DNA of 64,000 nucleotides from CAVSCD01 sp963726335. Its GTDB lineage: Bacteria; Acidobacteriota; Aminicenantia; Aminicenantales; UBA8522. The notes beneath the pieces were generated by a model. It did no database searches. It saw nothing but the letters and a program-made list of their open reading frames with translations, and was not told where the DNA came from. Shown here piece after piece: positions 35,664 to 43,938 of this stretch. The stretch is taken from positions 558,001-622,000 of the forward strand of contig CAVSCD010000010.1 in the NCBI GenBank assembly GCA_963726335.1, read 5' to 3'. Each line of letters starts with the position of its first letter. Position 1 is the stretch's first letter. Both the position numbers and the translations under genes were made by a program.

Positions 35664-35735
35664 ATGAGACGTGCGGTGACCGGTTCGATTCGCCAGGGCG
35701 CCGCTTTCTATTATGGCTTTTATTTTGGGCGCTAA
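35664..35735 (+). CDS. Phe/Tyr-rich leader peptide (23 residues) of the aro operon
   Basis: ATG at 35664 and TAA at 35733 bound 23 codons. The last nine residues are FYYGFYFGR: TTC TAT TAT GGC TTT TAT TTT GGG CGC, six aromatic codons in seven positions, followed directly by the stop. It begins 9 nt after the -10, nearly leaderless, and lies 84 nt ahead of the first aro gene. A short, aromatic-rich reading frame between promoter and biosynthetic operon is the hallmark of ribosome-mediated attenuation (compare the E. coli pheA and trp leaders). Here the codons read Phe and Tyr, the operon's end products. Translation has not been shown; this is read from sequence. Confidence 0.65.
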   Translation: MRRAVTGSIRQGAAFYYGFYFGR

Positions 35736-35744
35736 GCCCAAAAT
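35722..35744 (+). promoter_or_regulatory. Attenuator-type hairpin overlapping the leader peptide's control codons
   Basis: ATTTTGGGC (35722-35730), loop GCTAA, GCCCAAAAT (35736-35744): a perfect 9-bp stem whose left arm contains the last Tyr, Phe and Gly codons and whose loop holds the TAA stop. A ribosome stalled at the aromatic codons would block it. Alternative pairings exist: TTTTGGG (35723-35729) with CCCAAAA (35774-35780), and GCCC (35736-35739) with GGGC (35781-35784). No U-rich terminator tract is visible before the DAHP synthase start, so control may act through Rho or through translation. Confidence 0.55.
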
Positions 35745-35818
35745 TAAAAACACCCCCGCTCTTACCCCCAATCCCCAAAAGGGCGAGTTCTATTCCCGCA
35801 TCACGAAAGGTGAAAGAG

Positions 35819-36631
35819 ATGAACGACATCAGGCTGGCGACCTCGACAGGACACGACAGGACAACGATCCGGGTGGGAGAGGCCACGTTCGGGAAGGATT
35901 TTGTGGTCATCGCCGGCCCCTGCAGCGTCGAGAGCGAGGAGCAGACGCTGGCTGTGGCCCACGCGGTCAAGGCGGCCGGCGCCCAGCTGCTGCGCGGCGG
36001 AGTCTTCAAGCCCAGGACATCGCCCTACGGATTTCAGGGACTCGGCCTGAAGGGCCTCAAGATCCTGGTCAAGGCCCGCGAGGAGACCGGCCTGCCGATC
36101 GTCTCCGAGGTCATGGACACGCGCGACGTTTCCTGGATGGGCGAGTATGTCGACGTCTTCCAGATCGGCGCCCGCAACGTCCAGAACTTCTCCCTGCTCA
36201 AGGAAGTCGGAAAGATGCGGAAACCGGTGCTCCTCAAACGGGGAATGTATTCGACCTTCGCCGAATGGCTGAACTGCGCCGAGTACATCCTGAACGAGGG
36301 GAATCCGGAGGTCATCCTCTGCGAGCGGGGCATCCGCACCTTCGAGACCTATACCCGTAACACGCTCGACCTCAGCGCCGTGCCGGCGATCAAGGAGCTG
36401 ACGCACCTGCCGGTGATCGTCGACCCGGCCCACGGGACGGGGCGGAGAAGCCTCATCCCCTCGATGAGCCTGGCGGCGGTGGCGGGCGGGGCCGACGGGC
36501 TGACGGTCGAAGTCCACAACGACCCCTCGACGGCCCTGAGCGACGGCGACCAGGCGCTGACACCCGCCCAGTTCGCGGAATTCATGAAGAAAATCCGTTT
36601 GCTCCGGACGTTCATGGAGGGGCTGAATTGA
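35819..36631 (+). CDS. aroF: 3-Deoxy-7-phosphoheptulonate synthase (DAHP synthase, AroA-Ibeta / KDOPS-like)
   Basis: The protein has 270 residues. It condenses phosphoenolpyruvate and erythrose 4-phosphate, the first step of the shikimate pathway. Motifs: IAGPCSVESEEQ, GGVFKPRTSPYGFQG, QIGARNVQNF, VLLKRGM, VILCERGIRTFETYTRNT, VDPAHGTGRRSLI and VEVHNDPSTALSDGDQAL. It is the short Ibeta/KDOPS-like form without an ACT or chorismate-mutase regulatory domain, so it may lack direct allosteric control and rely on the leader. The ATG at 35819 follows AAAGG at 8 bases; an in-frame GTG at 35810 is less likely. Its stop overlaps the aroB start by 4 bp. Confidence 0.93.
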   Translation: MNDIRLATSTGHDRTTIRVGEATFGKDFVVIAGPCSVESEEQTLAVAHAVKAAGAQLLRGGVFKPRTSPYGFQGLGLKGLKILVKAREETGLPIVSEVMDTRDVSWMGEYVDVFQIGARNVQNFSLLKEVGKMRKPVLLKRGMYSTFAEWLNCAEYILNEGNPEVILCERGIRTFETYTRNTLDLSAVPAIKELTHLPVIVDPAHGTGRRSLIPSMSLAAVAGGADGLTVEVHNDPSTALSDGDQALTPAQFAEFMKKIRLLRTFMEGLN

Positions 36632-37656
36632 GGGAGGTATCGCTCGAGACCCCATCCGGCTCGACCCGGATCGTCGTCGGCGAGTCGCTGGAAAATCTCG
36701 GCCGCTATGCCGAAAGGGAAAGAACAGTCCTTCTCGTGGACCCGAACGTCGCCCGGATCCACGGCCATCTTCTGACCGGTTATGACCGGGTCGAGGTCGG
36801 CTGCGGCGAAGCGGCCAAGAGCCTGGGGAATATCGAGAGGATCTGCCGCTGCCTGCTCGAGCTCGGCGTCGACCGGACCTGGCTGGTCGTGGGCATCGGC
36901 GGCGGTGTCGCCTGCGATATCGCCGGGTTCGCCGCGTCCGTTTTCATGAGGGGGCTGGCTTTCGGTTTCGCCCCGACGAGCCTGCTGGCCCAGGCGGACG
37001 CTTCGATCGGCGGCAAGAACGGCGTCAACCTGGACGGCTACAAGAATATCGTCGGCGTCTTCAATCCGCCGCGGTTCGTCATCTCGGATCTCGAGGTCCT
37101 GCGCTCTCTTCCCGGGCGGGAGGTCGTGTGCGGCGCCGCCGAGATCATCAAACACGCCCTGATCGGAGACCGGGTGATGTTCGATTATCTCGAGCAGCAT
37201 TGGCGCCGGCTCCTGGCGCTCGAGCGGGATGCAGTCGAGGAGGTCGTCGGCCGGTCGGCGGCCCTCAAGGCGAGGATCGTCAAACTTGATGAACGGGAGG
37301 CGGGCGAGCGGCGGAAGCTCAACTTCGGCCATACGCTGGCGCACGCCCTCGAAAAGACGGCGGGCGTCTCCCACGGCGAGGCGGTGGGAATGGGAATGGC
37401 GTTTGCGGCGAGGGTCTCCGCGGCGCGAGGCCTGCTCTCCTCCGCCGAGGCGTTGAGGATCATCGAGCTTCTGCGCCAGGTCGGCTTGCCGGCCGAGATG
37501 CCGGCGGCGACCGGCCCGCTGCTCGAGGCCTTGGGGAAAGATAAGAAGCGCGAGGGAGGTCTCCTCCATTTCGTGCTCCTTGAAGGCATCGGCCAGGCCG
37601 CTGTCGGCAAGCTCAGCCGCGAGGAGCTGGAGGGATACATCCATGATCTGCGTTAG
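36628..37656 (+). CDS. aroB: 3-Dehydroquinate synthase
   Basis: The protein has 342 residues and starts with TTG at 36628, overlapping the previous stop (TTGA). It turns DAHP into 3-dehydroquinate using NAD and zinc. Motifs: the NAD-binding loop VVGIGGGVACDIAGFAASV, GLAFGFAPTSLLAQADASIGG KNGVN, GYKNIVGVFNPPRFVI, CGAAEIIKHALIGD, and zinc ligands in LNFGHTLAHALE and SHGEAVGMGM. Length and domain order are normal. The N-terminus is slightly short compared with enterobacterial forms. The stop lies 14 bp inside aroD. Confidence 0.95.
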   Translation: MREVSLETPSGSTRIVVGESLENLGRYAERERTVLLVDPNVARIHGHLLTGYDRVEVGCGEAAKSLGNIERICRCLLELGVDRTWLVVGIGGGVACDIAGFAASVFMRGLAFGFAPTSLLAQADASIGGKNGVNLDGYKNIVGVFNPPRFVISDLEVLRSLPGREVVCGAAEIIKHALIGDRVMFDYLEQHWRRLLALERDAVEEVVGRSAALKARIVKLDEREAGERRKLNFGHTLAHALEKTAGVSHGEAVGMGMAFAARVSAARGLLSSAEALRIIELLRQVGLPAEMPAATGPLLEALGKDKKREGGLLHFVLLEGIGQAAVGKLSREELEGYIHDLR

Positions 37657-38290
37657 CCTCGCCGAGCCGACCGCCGAGACCTGCCGGCGCGCCCTCGAGG
37701 GCGTCGGGCTGGCCGAGATCAGGCTGGATAAAATGCGGATCGGACCCGCCGGCGTCAGGGCGATCTTCTCCCGGCACCCGCGCCTGATCGCGACCTGCCG
37801 GCCGGGCGCTATGCCGGAAGCCAGGCGGCGGCGGCTTCTTCTCGCGGCGGTCGAGGCGGGCGCGGCCTTCGTGGACATCGAGATCGAGGCGAACCCCCGG
37901 TTCAGGGACCGGCTGATCGCCGCCGCCCGCGCCCGGGACTGCAAGGTCATCGTCTCGCATCACGATTTCCGAAGAACGCCGCCGCGGGCGGAGCTCGAGG
38001 CCGCCGTCGACCGCGCTTTCGCCTCCGGAGCGGACATCGCGAAGATCGCCTGCCGGGTGCGCGTGCTCCGGGACAACGCCCGCCTCCTGGGACTTCTCGA
38101 CCGCGATTTGCCGCTTGTCGTCGTGGGTATGGGAAAAATGGGCCGGCTCACCCGCATCGCGGCGCCGCTTCTCGGCAGCCTGTTCACCTACGCCACCCTG
38201 AGCGAGGGCAAAGAGACGGCCGAAGGCCAGATGGCGGCGGCGCCGCTCGAGCGGCTACTCCTCGAGTTGGGAGACTATGTCCGTGGCTGA
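37643..38290 (+). CDS. aroD: Type I 3-dehydroquinate dehydratase
   Basis: The protein has 215 residues. It dehydrates 3-dehydroquinate to 3-dehydroshikimate through a Schiff base. The type I signature is present: AEIRLDKMRIG at the substrate loop, FVDIEIEAN, the catalytic His in KVIVSHHDFRRTPP, the Schiff-base Lys in GADIAKIACRV, and GKMGRLTRIAAPLLGSLFTY AT with the late Gly-rich phosphate loop. The start at 37643 (MICVSLAEP) matches the family consensus and lies 14 bp inside aroB; the 3' end overlaps the next gene by 14 bp. Confidence 0.92.
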   Translation: MICVSLAEPTAETCRRALEGVGLAEIRLDKMRIGPAGVRAIFSRHPRLIATCRPGAMPEARRRRLLLAAVEAGAAFVDIEIEANPRFRDRLIAAARARDCKVIVSHHDFRRTPPRAELEAAVDRAFASGADIAKIACRVRVLRDNARLLGLLDRDLPLVVVGMGKMGRLTRIAAPLLGSLFTYATLSEGKETAEGQMAAAPLERLLLELGDYVRG

Positions 38291-39779
38291 GATCTTCGCC
38301 GTCACGGGAAAGCCGGTCGCTCACAGCCTGAGCCCCGAGATCTTCAAGCTCCTCTTCCGGGAGGCCGGCCGCGACGCCGTCTACACCCGGCTGGCCGCCG
38401 ACTCGGCGCCTGAGGCGCTGGCGACCGCCCGCGAGATCGGGATCCGCGGGCTCAACGTGACATCACCCTTTAAAGAAGAGATGGCCGCCCTCGTGGACGT
38501 CAAGCACGAGCACGCCGCCAGAATCGGCGCGGTCAATTGTGTGCGATTGGCTAGCCCGGGAGCGGCGCGAGGCAAGCCCGATAAGGCAAGAACGAAGGTA
38601 ACCAAGGCAGCGAAAAAGCAAGGAGCTTTGGGGGACCGGACCGGAGCCGAATCGGGCGGCGGGGCCGAGATCACAGGTTATAATACTGATTTTATTGGAA
38701 TTATAGGAACACTCAAGTCCCTGGGAAAATCCACGGCGGGCCGCGCGGCGCTCGTCCTGGGAACGGGCGGGGCAGCCAGGGCGGCGGCCTACGGCCTCAT
38801 CAGAGCGGGGGCGGCGAGAGTCATCCTGGCCGGCCGCTCGCTGAAAAAAGCCGAGGCTGCGGCGCGAGGCCTGGGCTGCGATTGGGCACGGCTCGCGGAC
38901 GCCGGGAAAATCCTGAGGGATGTCGATATCTGCGTATCCTGCCTCCCCTTCCCCGCCTCTCAGGTCCTGCGTGCCCCTTTGCCCGGAGGGGGCTTGGCTG
39001 TGGCGGCGCCTTACGCCGGCCCGCCGAACGGCACGATCTTGATCGACGCCCATTATGCGAGCGCCCCGGGCGGGGCGATGGCGACGACCGCGCCTGACGG
39101 CGCCGACTCCGGTAACCACCACCCTTCGGCCGCTATCCGCTGGCTTTTCCACCAGGCCGTTCCCTCATTTGAAATTTTTACGGGCCTCAAGGTCCCGGGG
39201 AACACGATATCGAAGATCTGGGGAGAATTCAGCGGGACGCGCAACCCGAGCCGGCAGAAGGCCGGGCGTCACATTGCGCTTGTGGGCTTCATGGGGGCGG
39301 GCAAGACGACGACCGGGAGGGAGCTCGCCCGGCTCGCGGGACGGGAGTTCGTCGATACGGATGAGATGATCGAGGTGAACGCGGGGATGAGCATCCCGGA
39401 GATCTTCGCGCGCCGGGGGGAAAGCGCCTTCAGGTCGCTCGAAAGATCGGCGATCGGGAAACTCGCCCCAGCCGGCGGCCGGGGAAAAGTGATCGCCGTC
39501 GGCGGAGGGGCGGTCCTCGACGAGGCCAACCGCAGGCTCCTGGCTGAAGATTGCCGCGTGGTCTGGCTCTGGACGCCGGCGCTCACGGCCCTATCGCGGA
39601 TCGATGTCGCGACGCGCCCCGTCCTCGACCCCGGCGGCCCCCTTGGGTCCGCGGAACGGACTCTGGCGGCCCGTCTGCCGCTCTATGCCGCGGTCTCGGA
39701 CCTGATCGTCAGTTCGGCGGGCGGCAGCCCGCTCGATATCGCGCGGAGGATCAAAGATGAGATGGGTCAAGCCCTCTAA
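38277..39779 (+). CDS. aroE: Bifunctional shikimate dehydrogenase / shikimate kinase
   Basis: The protein has 500 residues. Residues of about 1-320 are AroE: SLSPEIF, NVTSPFKEE with the catalytic Lys, GAVNCV, TGYNTDFIG with the Asp, GTGGAARAAAYGL (NADPH loop) and AVPSFEIFTG. Residues 330-500 are AroK: P-loop GFMGAGKTTTG, DTDEMIE, ARRGESAFRSLE, VIAVGGGAVLD and LAARLPLYAAVSDLIV. The product reduces 3-dehydroshikimate and phosphorylates shikimate. A basic insert (residues about 91-131, Ala/Lys/Arg/Gly-rich, with AAG and AGA codons unlike its surroundings) splits the GAVNCVR-TGYNTDF segment; a second insert rich in Gly/Ala/Asp lies near 255-285. It overlaps aroA by 23 bp. Confidence 0.9.
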   Translation: MSVAEIFAVTGKPVAHSLSPEIFKLLFREAGRDAVYTRLAADSAPEALATAREIGIRGLNVTSPFKEEMAALVDVKHEHAARIGAVNCVRLASPGAARGKPDKARTKVTKAAKKQGALGDRTGAESGGGAEITGYNTDFIGIIGTLKSLGKSTAGRAALVLGTGGAARAAAYGLIRAGAARVILAGRSLKKAEAAARGLGCDWARLADAGKILRDVDICVSCLPFPASQVLRAPLPGGGLAVAAPYAGPPNGTILIDAHYASAPGGAMATTAPDGADSGNHHPSAAIRWLFHQAVPSFEIFTGLKVPGNTISKIWGEFSGTRNPSRQKAGRHIALVGFMGAGKTTTGRELARLAGREFVDTDEMIEVNAGMSIPEIFARRGESAFRSLERSAIGKLAPAGGRGKVIAVGGGAVLDEANRRLLAEDCRVVWLWTPALTALSRIDVATRPVLDPGGPLGSAERTLAARLPLYAAVSDLIVSSAGGSPLDIARRIKDEMGQAL

Positions 39780-41004
39780 GGTCGACGGCCGGGTCCAGGC
39801 GCCCCCCTCCAAGAGCGTCATGATCCGGGCCATCGCCGCCGCCTCGCTCGCCGGCGGGGTCTCGGAGATCAGGAACCCGGCGTTCTGCGACGACGCCCTG
39901 GCCGCGCTCGGCGTCTCCGTGGCCCTCGGCGCCAAGGTCGCCTGCAGCGACAAGACCGTCAAGATCAAAGGGCAGGGCCGGCCGGTCAAGAGCGTTCTCG
40001 ACTGCGGAGAGTCGGGCCTGTGCCTCCGTCTTTTCGCGCCCGTCGCCGCCCTGGGAAAAAAGGAGATCACGCTGTCGGCTCAGGGCTCCCTGAAGACGCG
40101 GCCGGTGGGGATGATCGAAGGCCCGCTGGCCGAGCTCGGCGCGACCTGCCGGTCAAACGCCGGGTATCCTCCCCTGACAGTCAAGGGCCCCCTGCGGGGC
40201 GGCCGGGCCCGCTTCAACGGTTCCCTTTCTTCGCAGTTCCTGACCGGGCTCCTGACGGCGCTCCCGGCCTGCGAGGGCGATTCCGAGCTCGATGTTTTCA
40301 AGCTCGCCAGCCGGCCTTACGTGGAATTGACGATCGCCGTGCTCGAGCGATTTGGGATTTCCGTGAGCTGGGATAGAACACTGGATACTTTCAAGGTCAA
40401 AGGCGGCCAGCGCTTCGTCGCCCAAAAATACGAGGTCGAAGGCGACTGGTCGGCGGCGGCCTTTCATCTGGTGGCGGCCGCCCTGGCCGGCCGGATCACG
40501 GTCGACAAGCTGGCGAACGACTCCCGCCAGGCCGACCGGCGGGTCCTCGACGTTCTGAGGGCGGCCGGCGCGGCCGTCTCCACCGATGACTCGACCGTTA
40601 CGGTCGCGGCGGGAGCGCTCAAAGCCTTCGACTTCGATGCCACCGACTCACCCGACCTCTTCCCTCCCCTCGTCGCCCTGGCCCTCGGCTGCGAGGGCCT
40701 GAGCCTCATCCGCGGGGTCCACCGCCTCAGGCACAAGGAAAGCGACCGGGCCTTGGCGCTGGTCGAGGAGTTTTCCCGGATCGGCGGCCATCTCGAGATC
40801 CGGGGAAACGTCATGAGGATCCGCGGCGGCCGGCTCGAGGGGGGCGTCGTCAGCTCGCGCGGCGACCACCGGCTGGCCATGGCCGGGGCCGTGGCGGGAT
40901 TGCGAGCCGGCCACGGAGTCCGGGTCGATGGCGGCGAGGCCGTTGCCAAATCCTATCCCCGCTTCTTCGAAGACCTGGCATCGGTGGGAGGTGACATCAC
41001 ATGA
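39757..41004 (+). CDS. aroA: 3-Phosphoshikimate 1-carboxyvinyltransferase (EPSP synthase)
   Basis: The protein has 415 residues. It joins phosphoenolpyruvate to shikimate 3-phosphate. Motifs: QAPPSKSVMIRAIAAASLAGG (shikimate and PEP binding; the Lys in PSKS), DCGESGLCLRLFAPVAAL, GSLKTRPVGMIEGPLAELGA, NGSLSSQFLTGLLTALP (SSQ), DWSAAAFHLVAAALAG, RGVHRLRHKESDRA and RGDHRLAMAGAVAGL. These cover all known substrate contacts. The start at 39757 lies 23 bp inside aroE-aroK, and its stop overlaps aroC by 4 bp. Confidence 0.96.
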   Translation: MRWVKPSKVDGRVQAPPSKSVMIRAIAAASLAGGVSEIRNPAFCDDALAALGVSVALGAKVACSDKTVKIKGQGRPVKSVLDCGESGLCLRLFAPVAALGKKEITLSAQGSLKTRPVGMIEGPLAELGATCRSNAGYPPLTVKGPLRGGRARFNGSLSSQFLTGLLTALPACEGDSELDVFKLASRPYVELTIAVLERFGISVSWDRTLDTFKVKGGQRFVAQKYEVEGDWSAAAFHLVAAALAGRITVDKLANDSRQADRRVLDVLRAAGAAVSTDDSTVTVAAGALKAFDFDATDSPDLFPPLVALALGCEGLSLIRGVHRLRHKESDRALALVEEFSRIGGHLEIRGNVMRIRGGRLEGGVVSSRGDHRLAMAGAVAGLRAGHGVRVDGGEAVAKSYPRFFEDLASVGGDIT

Positions 41005-42002
41005 ATTCTTTCGGCAGATCATTCCGCATCTCTGTCTTCGGCGAGTCCCACGGCAGCGGTGTGGGTGTGCTCGTCGACGGCTGCCCGGCCGGGCTGGCGC
41101 TTTCGACAGGGGACTTCCTCGCCGACCTCGAGCGCAGGCGCCCCGGACTCCCCGGGACGACCGCCCGCAGCGAACCGGATATACCGAATATCGAAACCGG
41201 CCGCCTCGACGGTCGGACGACCGGGGCGCCGATCCTCATCACATTCAAGAACGAGGACGCCCGCCCGGAAGACTATAAACGCCGCGGCGAAACGCCCCGG
41301 CCCGGGCACGCCGATCTCGTCGCCCTGCAAAAGTTCGGCGGGTTCGCGGACCTTCGCGGCGGGGGCCACTTCTCGGGCCGGCTGACCGCCGGGCTGGTGG
41401 CGGCCGGGGTCATCGCCAAGAAACTCATCGAGCCGACGCGCGTGGCGGCCCGGCTCGCGAGCGCCGGAGGAAGCGTGGACATCGAGGACGCCGTCGCCGC
41501 CGCCCAAAAAGACGGCGATTCGGTGGGCGGGATCATCGAGGCCCGCGTCGAGCGCGTCCCGGCCGGACTGGGCGAGCCATTCTTCGATTCCGTCGAGTCG
41601 GTCCTGAGCCATGTCCTCTTCGCCGTCCCGGGGGTCAAGGGGATCGAGTTCGGGGCCGGGTTCGCCGCGGCGGGAATGCGCGGGAGCGCCTACAACGACG
41701 CCATCGTCGGCCGGCGCGGCAGGACCAAAACCAACCACAGCGGCGGCATCAACGGCGGCCTCACGAACGGCAACGACCTCGTGTTCCGGATCGCCGTGAG
41801 GCCGACCGCGAGCATCGGAAAGGAGCAAACAACATTGAATCTCAGCACCGGAAAAACCGTCACCCTGTCCGTCCGCGGCCGGCATGACGCCTGCTTCGCC
41901 CTGAGGCTGCCGGTCATCGTCGAGGCGGCGACGGCGGCCGCCCTGGCCGACCTTTTCCTCCTCGAACAGAGGATCCCGCGGGTCGCGAGGCACAGACCAT
42001 GA
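41001..42002 (+). CDS. aroC: Chorismate synthase
   Basis: The protein has 333 residues, slightly shorter than the usual 350-390. It removes phosphate from EPSP to give chorismate, using reduced FMN. Motifs: FGESHGSGVGVLVDGCPAGL, RRPGLPGTTARSEPD, TTGAPILITFKNEDAR, PRPGHADLVALQKFGGFADL RGGGHFSGR, HSGGINGGLTNGNDL and VRGRHDACFALRLPVIVEAA. The FMN-binding HSGGI and RHD motifs are intact. It overlaps aroA (upstream) and pheA (downstream) by 4 bp each. Confidence 0.96.
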   Translation: MNSFGRSFRISVFGESHGSGVGVLVDGCPAGLALSTGDFLADLERRRPGLPGTTARSEPDIPNIETGRLDGRTTGAPILITFKNEDARPEDYKRRGETPRPGHADLVALQKFGGFADLRGGGHFSGRLTAGLVAAGVIAKKLIEPTRVAARLASAGGSVDIEDAVAAAQKDGDSVGGIIEARVERVPAGLGEPFFDSVESVLSHVLFAVPGVKGIEFGAGFAAAGMRGSAYNDAIVGRRGRTKTNHSGGINGGLTNGNDLVFRIAVRPTASIGKEQTTLNLSTGKTVTLSVRGRHDACFALRLPVIVEAATAAALADLFLLEQRIPRVARHRP

Positions 42003-43066
42003 GCCTGAAAGCGATCCGGAAGAAGATCGACGGGATCGATATCGAGCTCCTGAACCTCCTCAACGATCGGCTGGAGCTCGCCCTGAGGACGAGAAAGCTC
42101 AAGCCGGCCGTCCGCGACACGGAGAGGGAAAACGAAGTCATGGCGCGGCTCAAGGAGCGGACCGCAGGGTCAAGCATTCTCTCGGATGAGTTCGTCGAGA
42201 AGCTCATCGGCGGGATCATCGAGGAGAGCCGGCGGGTCCAGGAGAAGCCGCTCGATCTCATCGGATTCCAGGGCGAGCACGGCGCCTTCGGCGAAGCGGC
42301 CGCGCGCCGGTTCAGGCCGAACCTGGTGCCGATCCCCTGCCCGCAGTTCAGCGACGTCTTCGAGGGCGTCGAAAGCGGCCAGCTCGATTTCGGGATCGTT
42401 CCCGTCGAAAACTCGCTGGCCGGCCCCGTAACCATGGTGAACGAGATGCTGGTCGAGACCAGCCTCAAGGTCATCGGGGCCGTCCGGCACCGGGTCAGCC
42501 ACTGCCTGTTGGCCCTCCCGGGTTCGAAGTTCGAGGACCTGGAGAAGGTCTATTCCCATCCCCAGGCCCTCTCCCAGTGCCGGGATTTTCTGGCGGCGCA
42601 CGGCCTCGAGGGTCTCCCCTTTTACGATACGGCGGGAGCGGCCAGGATGCTGGCCGCCGAGCGGCCGAAGAAATCGGCGGTGATCGCCGACAGCCTGTGC
42701 GCCGGTCTCTATAACCTCGACGTCATCAAGGCCGGCGTCGAGGACCACCCGCTCAACTTCACCCGGTTCCTCGTCGTCGCCCGCGAGCCGAAACCGGAGC
42801 CGGGCGCCAAGCACTCGATCATCTTCTCGACGCCCCACCGGGCCGGCAGCCTCTACGCGGTCCTCCGGCTCTTCGCCGAAGCGAACATCAACCTGACGAG
42901 GATCGAGTCGTTTCCCTTCCGGAGCGACCCGCGGGTCTACATCTTCTTCCTCGATTTTCAGGCGGGCACGGAGACGGGCGGGCTGGGGGACATCCTGGAG
43001 AAAGTCAGGGAAAAAACGACGATGTTCAAGCATCTCGGGAGCTACGACGAGGAGGTCTGTCCGTGA
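41999..43066 (+). CDS. pheA: Bifunctional chorismate mutase / prephenate dehydratase
   Basis: The protein has 355 residues. Residues 1-80 are an AroQ-type chorismate mutase (KAIRKKIDGIDIELLNLLND RLELALRTRKLK). Residues 80-270 are prephenate dehydratase (LIGFQGEHGAFGEAAARRF, DFGIVPVENSLAGPVTMVNEM, RVSHCLLALPGSKFEDLEKV YSHPQALSQC, AVIADSLCAGLYNL, NFTRFLVVA; the TRF motif is catalytic). Residues 275-355 are an ACT domain (HRAGSLYAVLRLFAEANINL TRIESFPFRSDPRVYIFF) with the ESFP-type phenylalanine site. The enzyme makes phenylpyruvate and is likely inhibited by Phe. It overlaps tyrA by 4 bp (GTGA). Confidence 0.95.
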   Translation: MSLKAIRKKIDGIDIELLNLLNDRLELALRTRKLKPAVRDTERENEVMARLKERTAGSSILSDEFVEKLIGGIIEESRRVQEKPLDLIGFQGEHGAFGEAAARRFRPNLVPIPCPQFSDVFEGVESGQLDFGIVPVENSLAGPVTMVNEMLVETSLKVIGAVRHRVSHCLLALPGSKFEDLEKVYSHPQALSQCRDFLAAHGLEGLPFYDTAGAARMLAAERPKKSAVIADSLCAGLYNLDVIKAGVEDHPLNFTRFLVVAREPKPEPGAKHSIIFSTPHRAGSLYAVLRLFAEANINLTRIESFPFRSDPRVYIFFLDFQAGTETGGLGDILEKVREKTTMFKHLGSYDEEVCP

Positions 43067-43836
43067 GGATCGCGGTCTTGGGCGCCGGGCACATGGGAAG
43101 GTGGCTCCTCAGCGAGTTCGCCAGGGACAACGAGGTCGCCGTTTATGACACCGACGGCGCGCGGACGGCGGGGTTGCCGCTCGTGAAATCGCTGACCGGC
43201 ATGACAGGCCTCGAGAGGTTCCAGCCCGAGGTCCTGATCAACGCCGTGAGTCTGCAGAACACGGTGCGGGCCTTCGAGGCGGCGGCGCCGCATCTTCCTG
43301 AATACTGCCTTCTCTGCGACGTCGCTTCGGTCAAGGGCGACATCCCCGCGTATTACCGGAGTGAGAAGTTCCGCTTCGCCTCCGTCCACCCGATGTTCGG
43401 GCCGACCTTCGCCAACGTCCAGCAGCTCAAAGACGAGAATGTCATCATCATCAGCGAATCCGACCCCCAGGGCGTGCGCTTCTTCAGGGATTTCTTCGGC
43501 CGCCTGGGTTTAAAGATCAGCGAGGTCTCGTTCGCCGCGCATGACCAGATGATCGCCTATTCGCTCGCCCTGCCGTTCGCCTCGACCATGGTCTTCGCCG
43601 CCTCCATGGAGAGGACGACCGTTCCCGGGACGACCTTCAAAAAACATCTCGAGATCGCCCGGGGCCTGCTCTCGGAGGACGACTACCTCCTGGGCGAGAT
43701 CATCTTCGGTCCCCATTCGCTCGAGCAGCTCGAGAAGGTCACGAACCGGCTCGAGTTCCTGAAGCACGTCATCAAGGGACGGGATTACGAAGAAGCCAAG
43801 GCGTTCTTCGCCAAGCTGAGAGAAAATATCAGATAG
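43063..43836 (+). CDS. tyrA: Prephenate dehydrogenase
   Basis: The protein has 257 residues and a GTG start overlapping pheA. It oxidises and decarboxylates prephenate towards tyrosine. The NAD fold begins MRIAVLGAGHMGRWLLSEF; catalytic features include LLCDVASVKGDI, FASVHPMFGPTFA (His of the HPM(F/A)GP motif) and FAAHDQMIAYSLALPFASTM VFA. No ACT domain is fused, so tyrosine feedback may be weak. It closes the operon; the 3' neighbour is on the other strand 102 bp away. A close call would be arogenate dehydrogenase, which uses the same fold. Confidence 0.88.
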   Translation: MRIAVLGAGHMGRWLLSEFARDNEVAVYDTDGARTAGLPLVKSLTGMTGLERFQPEVLINAVSLQNTVRAFEAAAPHLPEYCLLCDVASVKGDIPAYYRSEKFRFASVHPMFGPTFANVQQLKDENVIIISESDPQGVRFFRDFFGRLGLKISEVSFAAHDQMIAYSLALPFASTMVFAASMERTTVPGTTFKKHLEIARGLLSEDDYLLGEIIFGPHSLEQLEKVTNRLEFLKHVIKGRDYEEAKAFFAKLRENIR

Positions 43837-43938
43837 GCGCGGCGGCCCCGGCGGCGTCACTTTTCGTGCGCTGGCGTTGTTCCTCGAGGGGTCCCGTCAT
43901 GGCGCGTCCGTGATCACGCTAATGCTCCCGCGACCCCG

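Noticed and set aside
35713..36360. An open frame through the aro leader into the DAHP synthase gene in another frame
   Set aside because: It overlaps a clear DAHP synthase for most of its length and its translation shows no family motif; the leader frame ending at 35735 explains the upstream part better.
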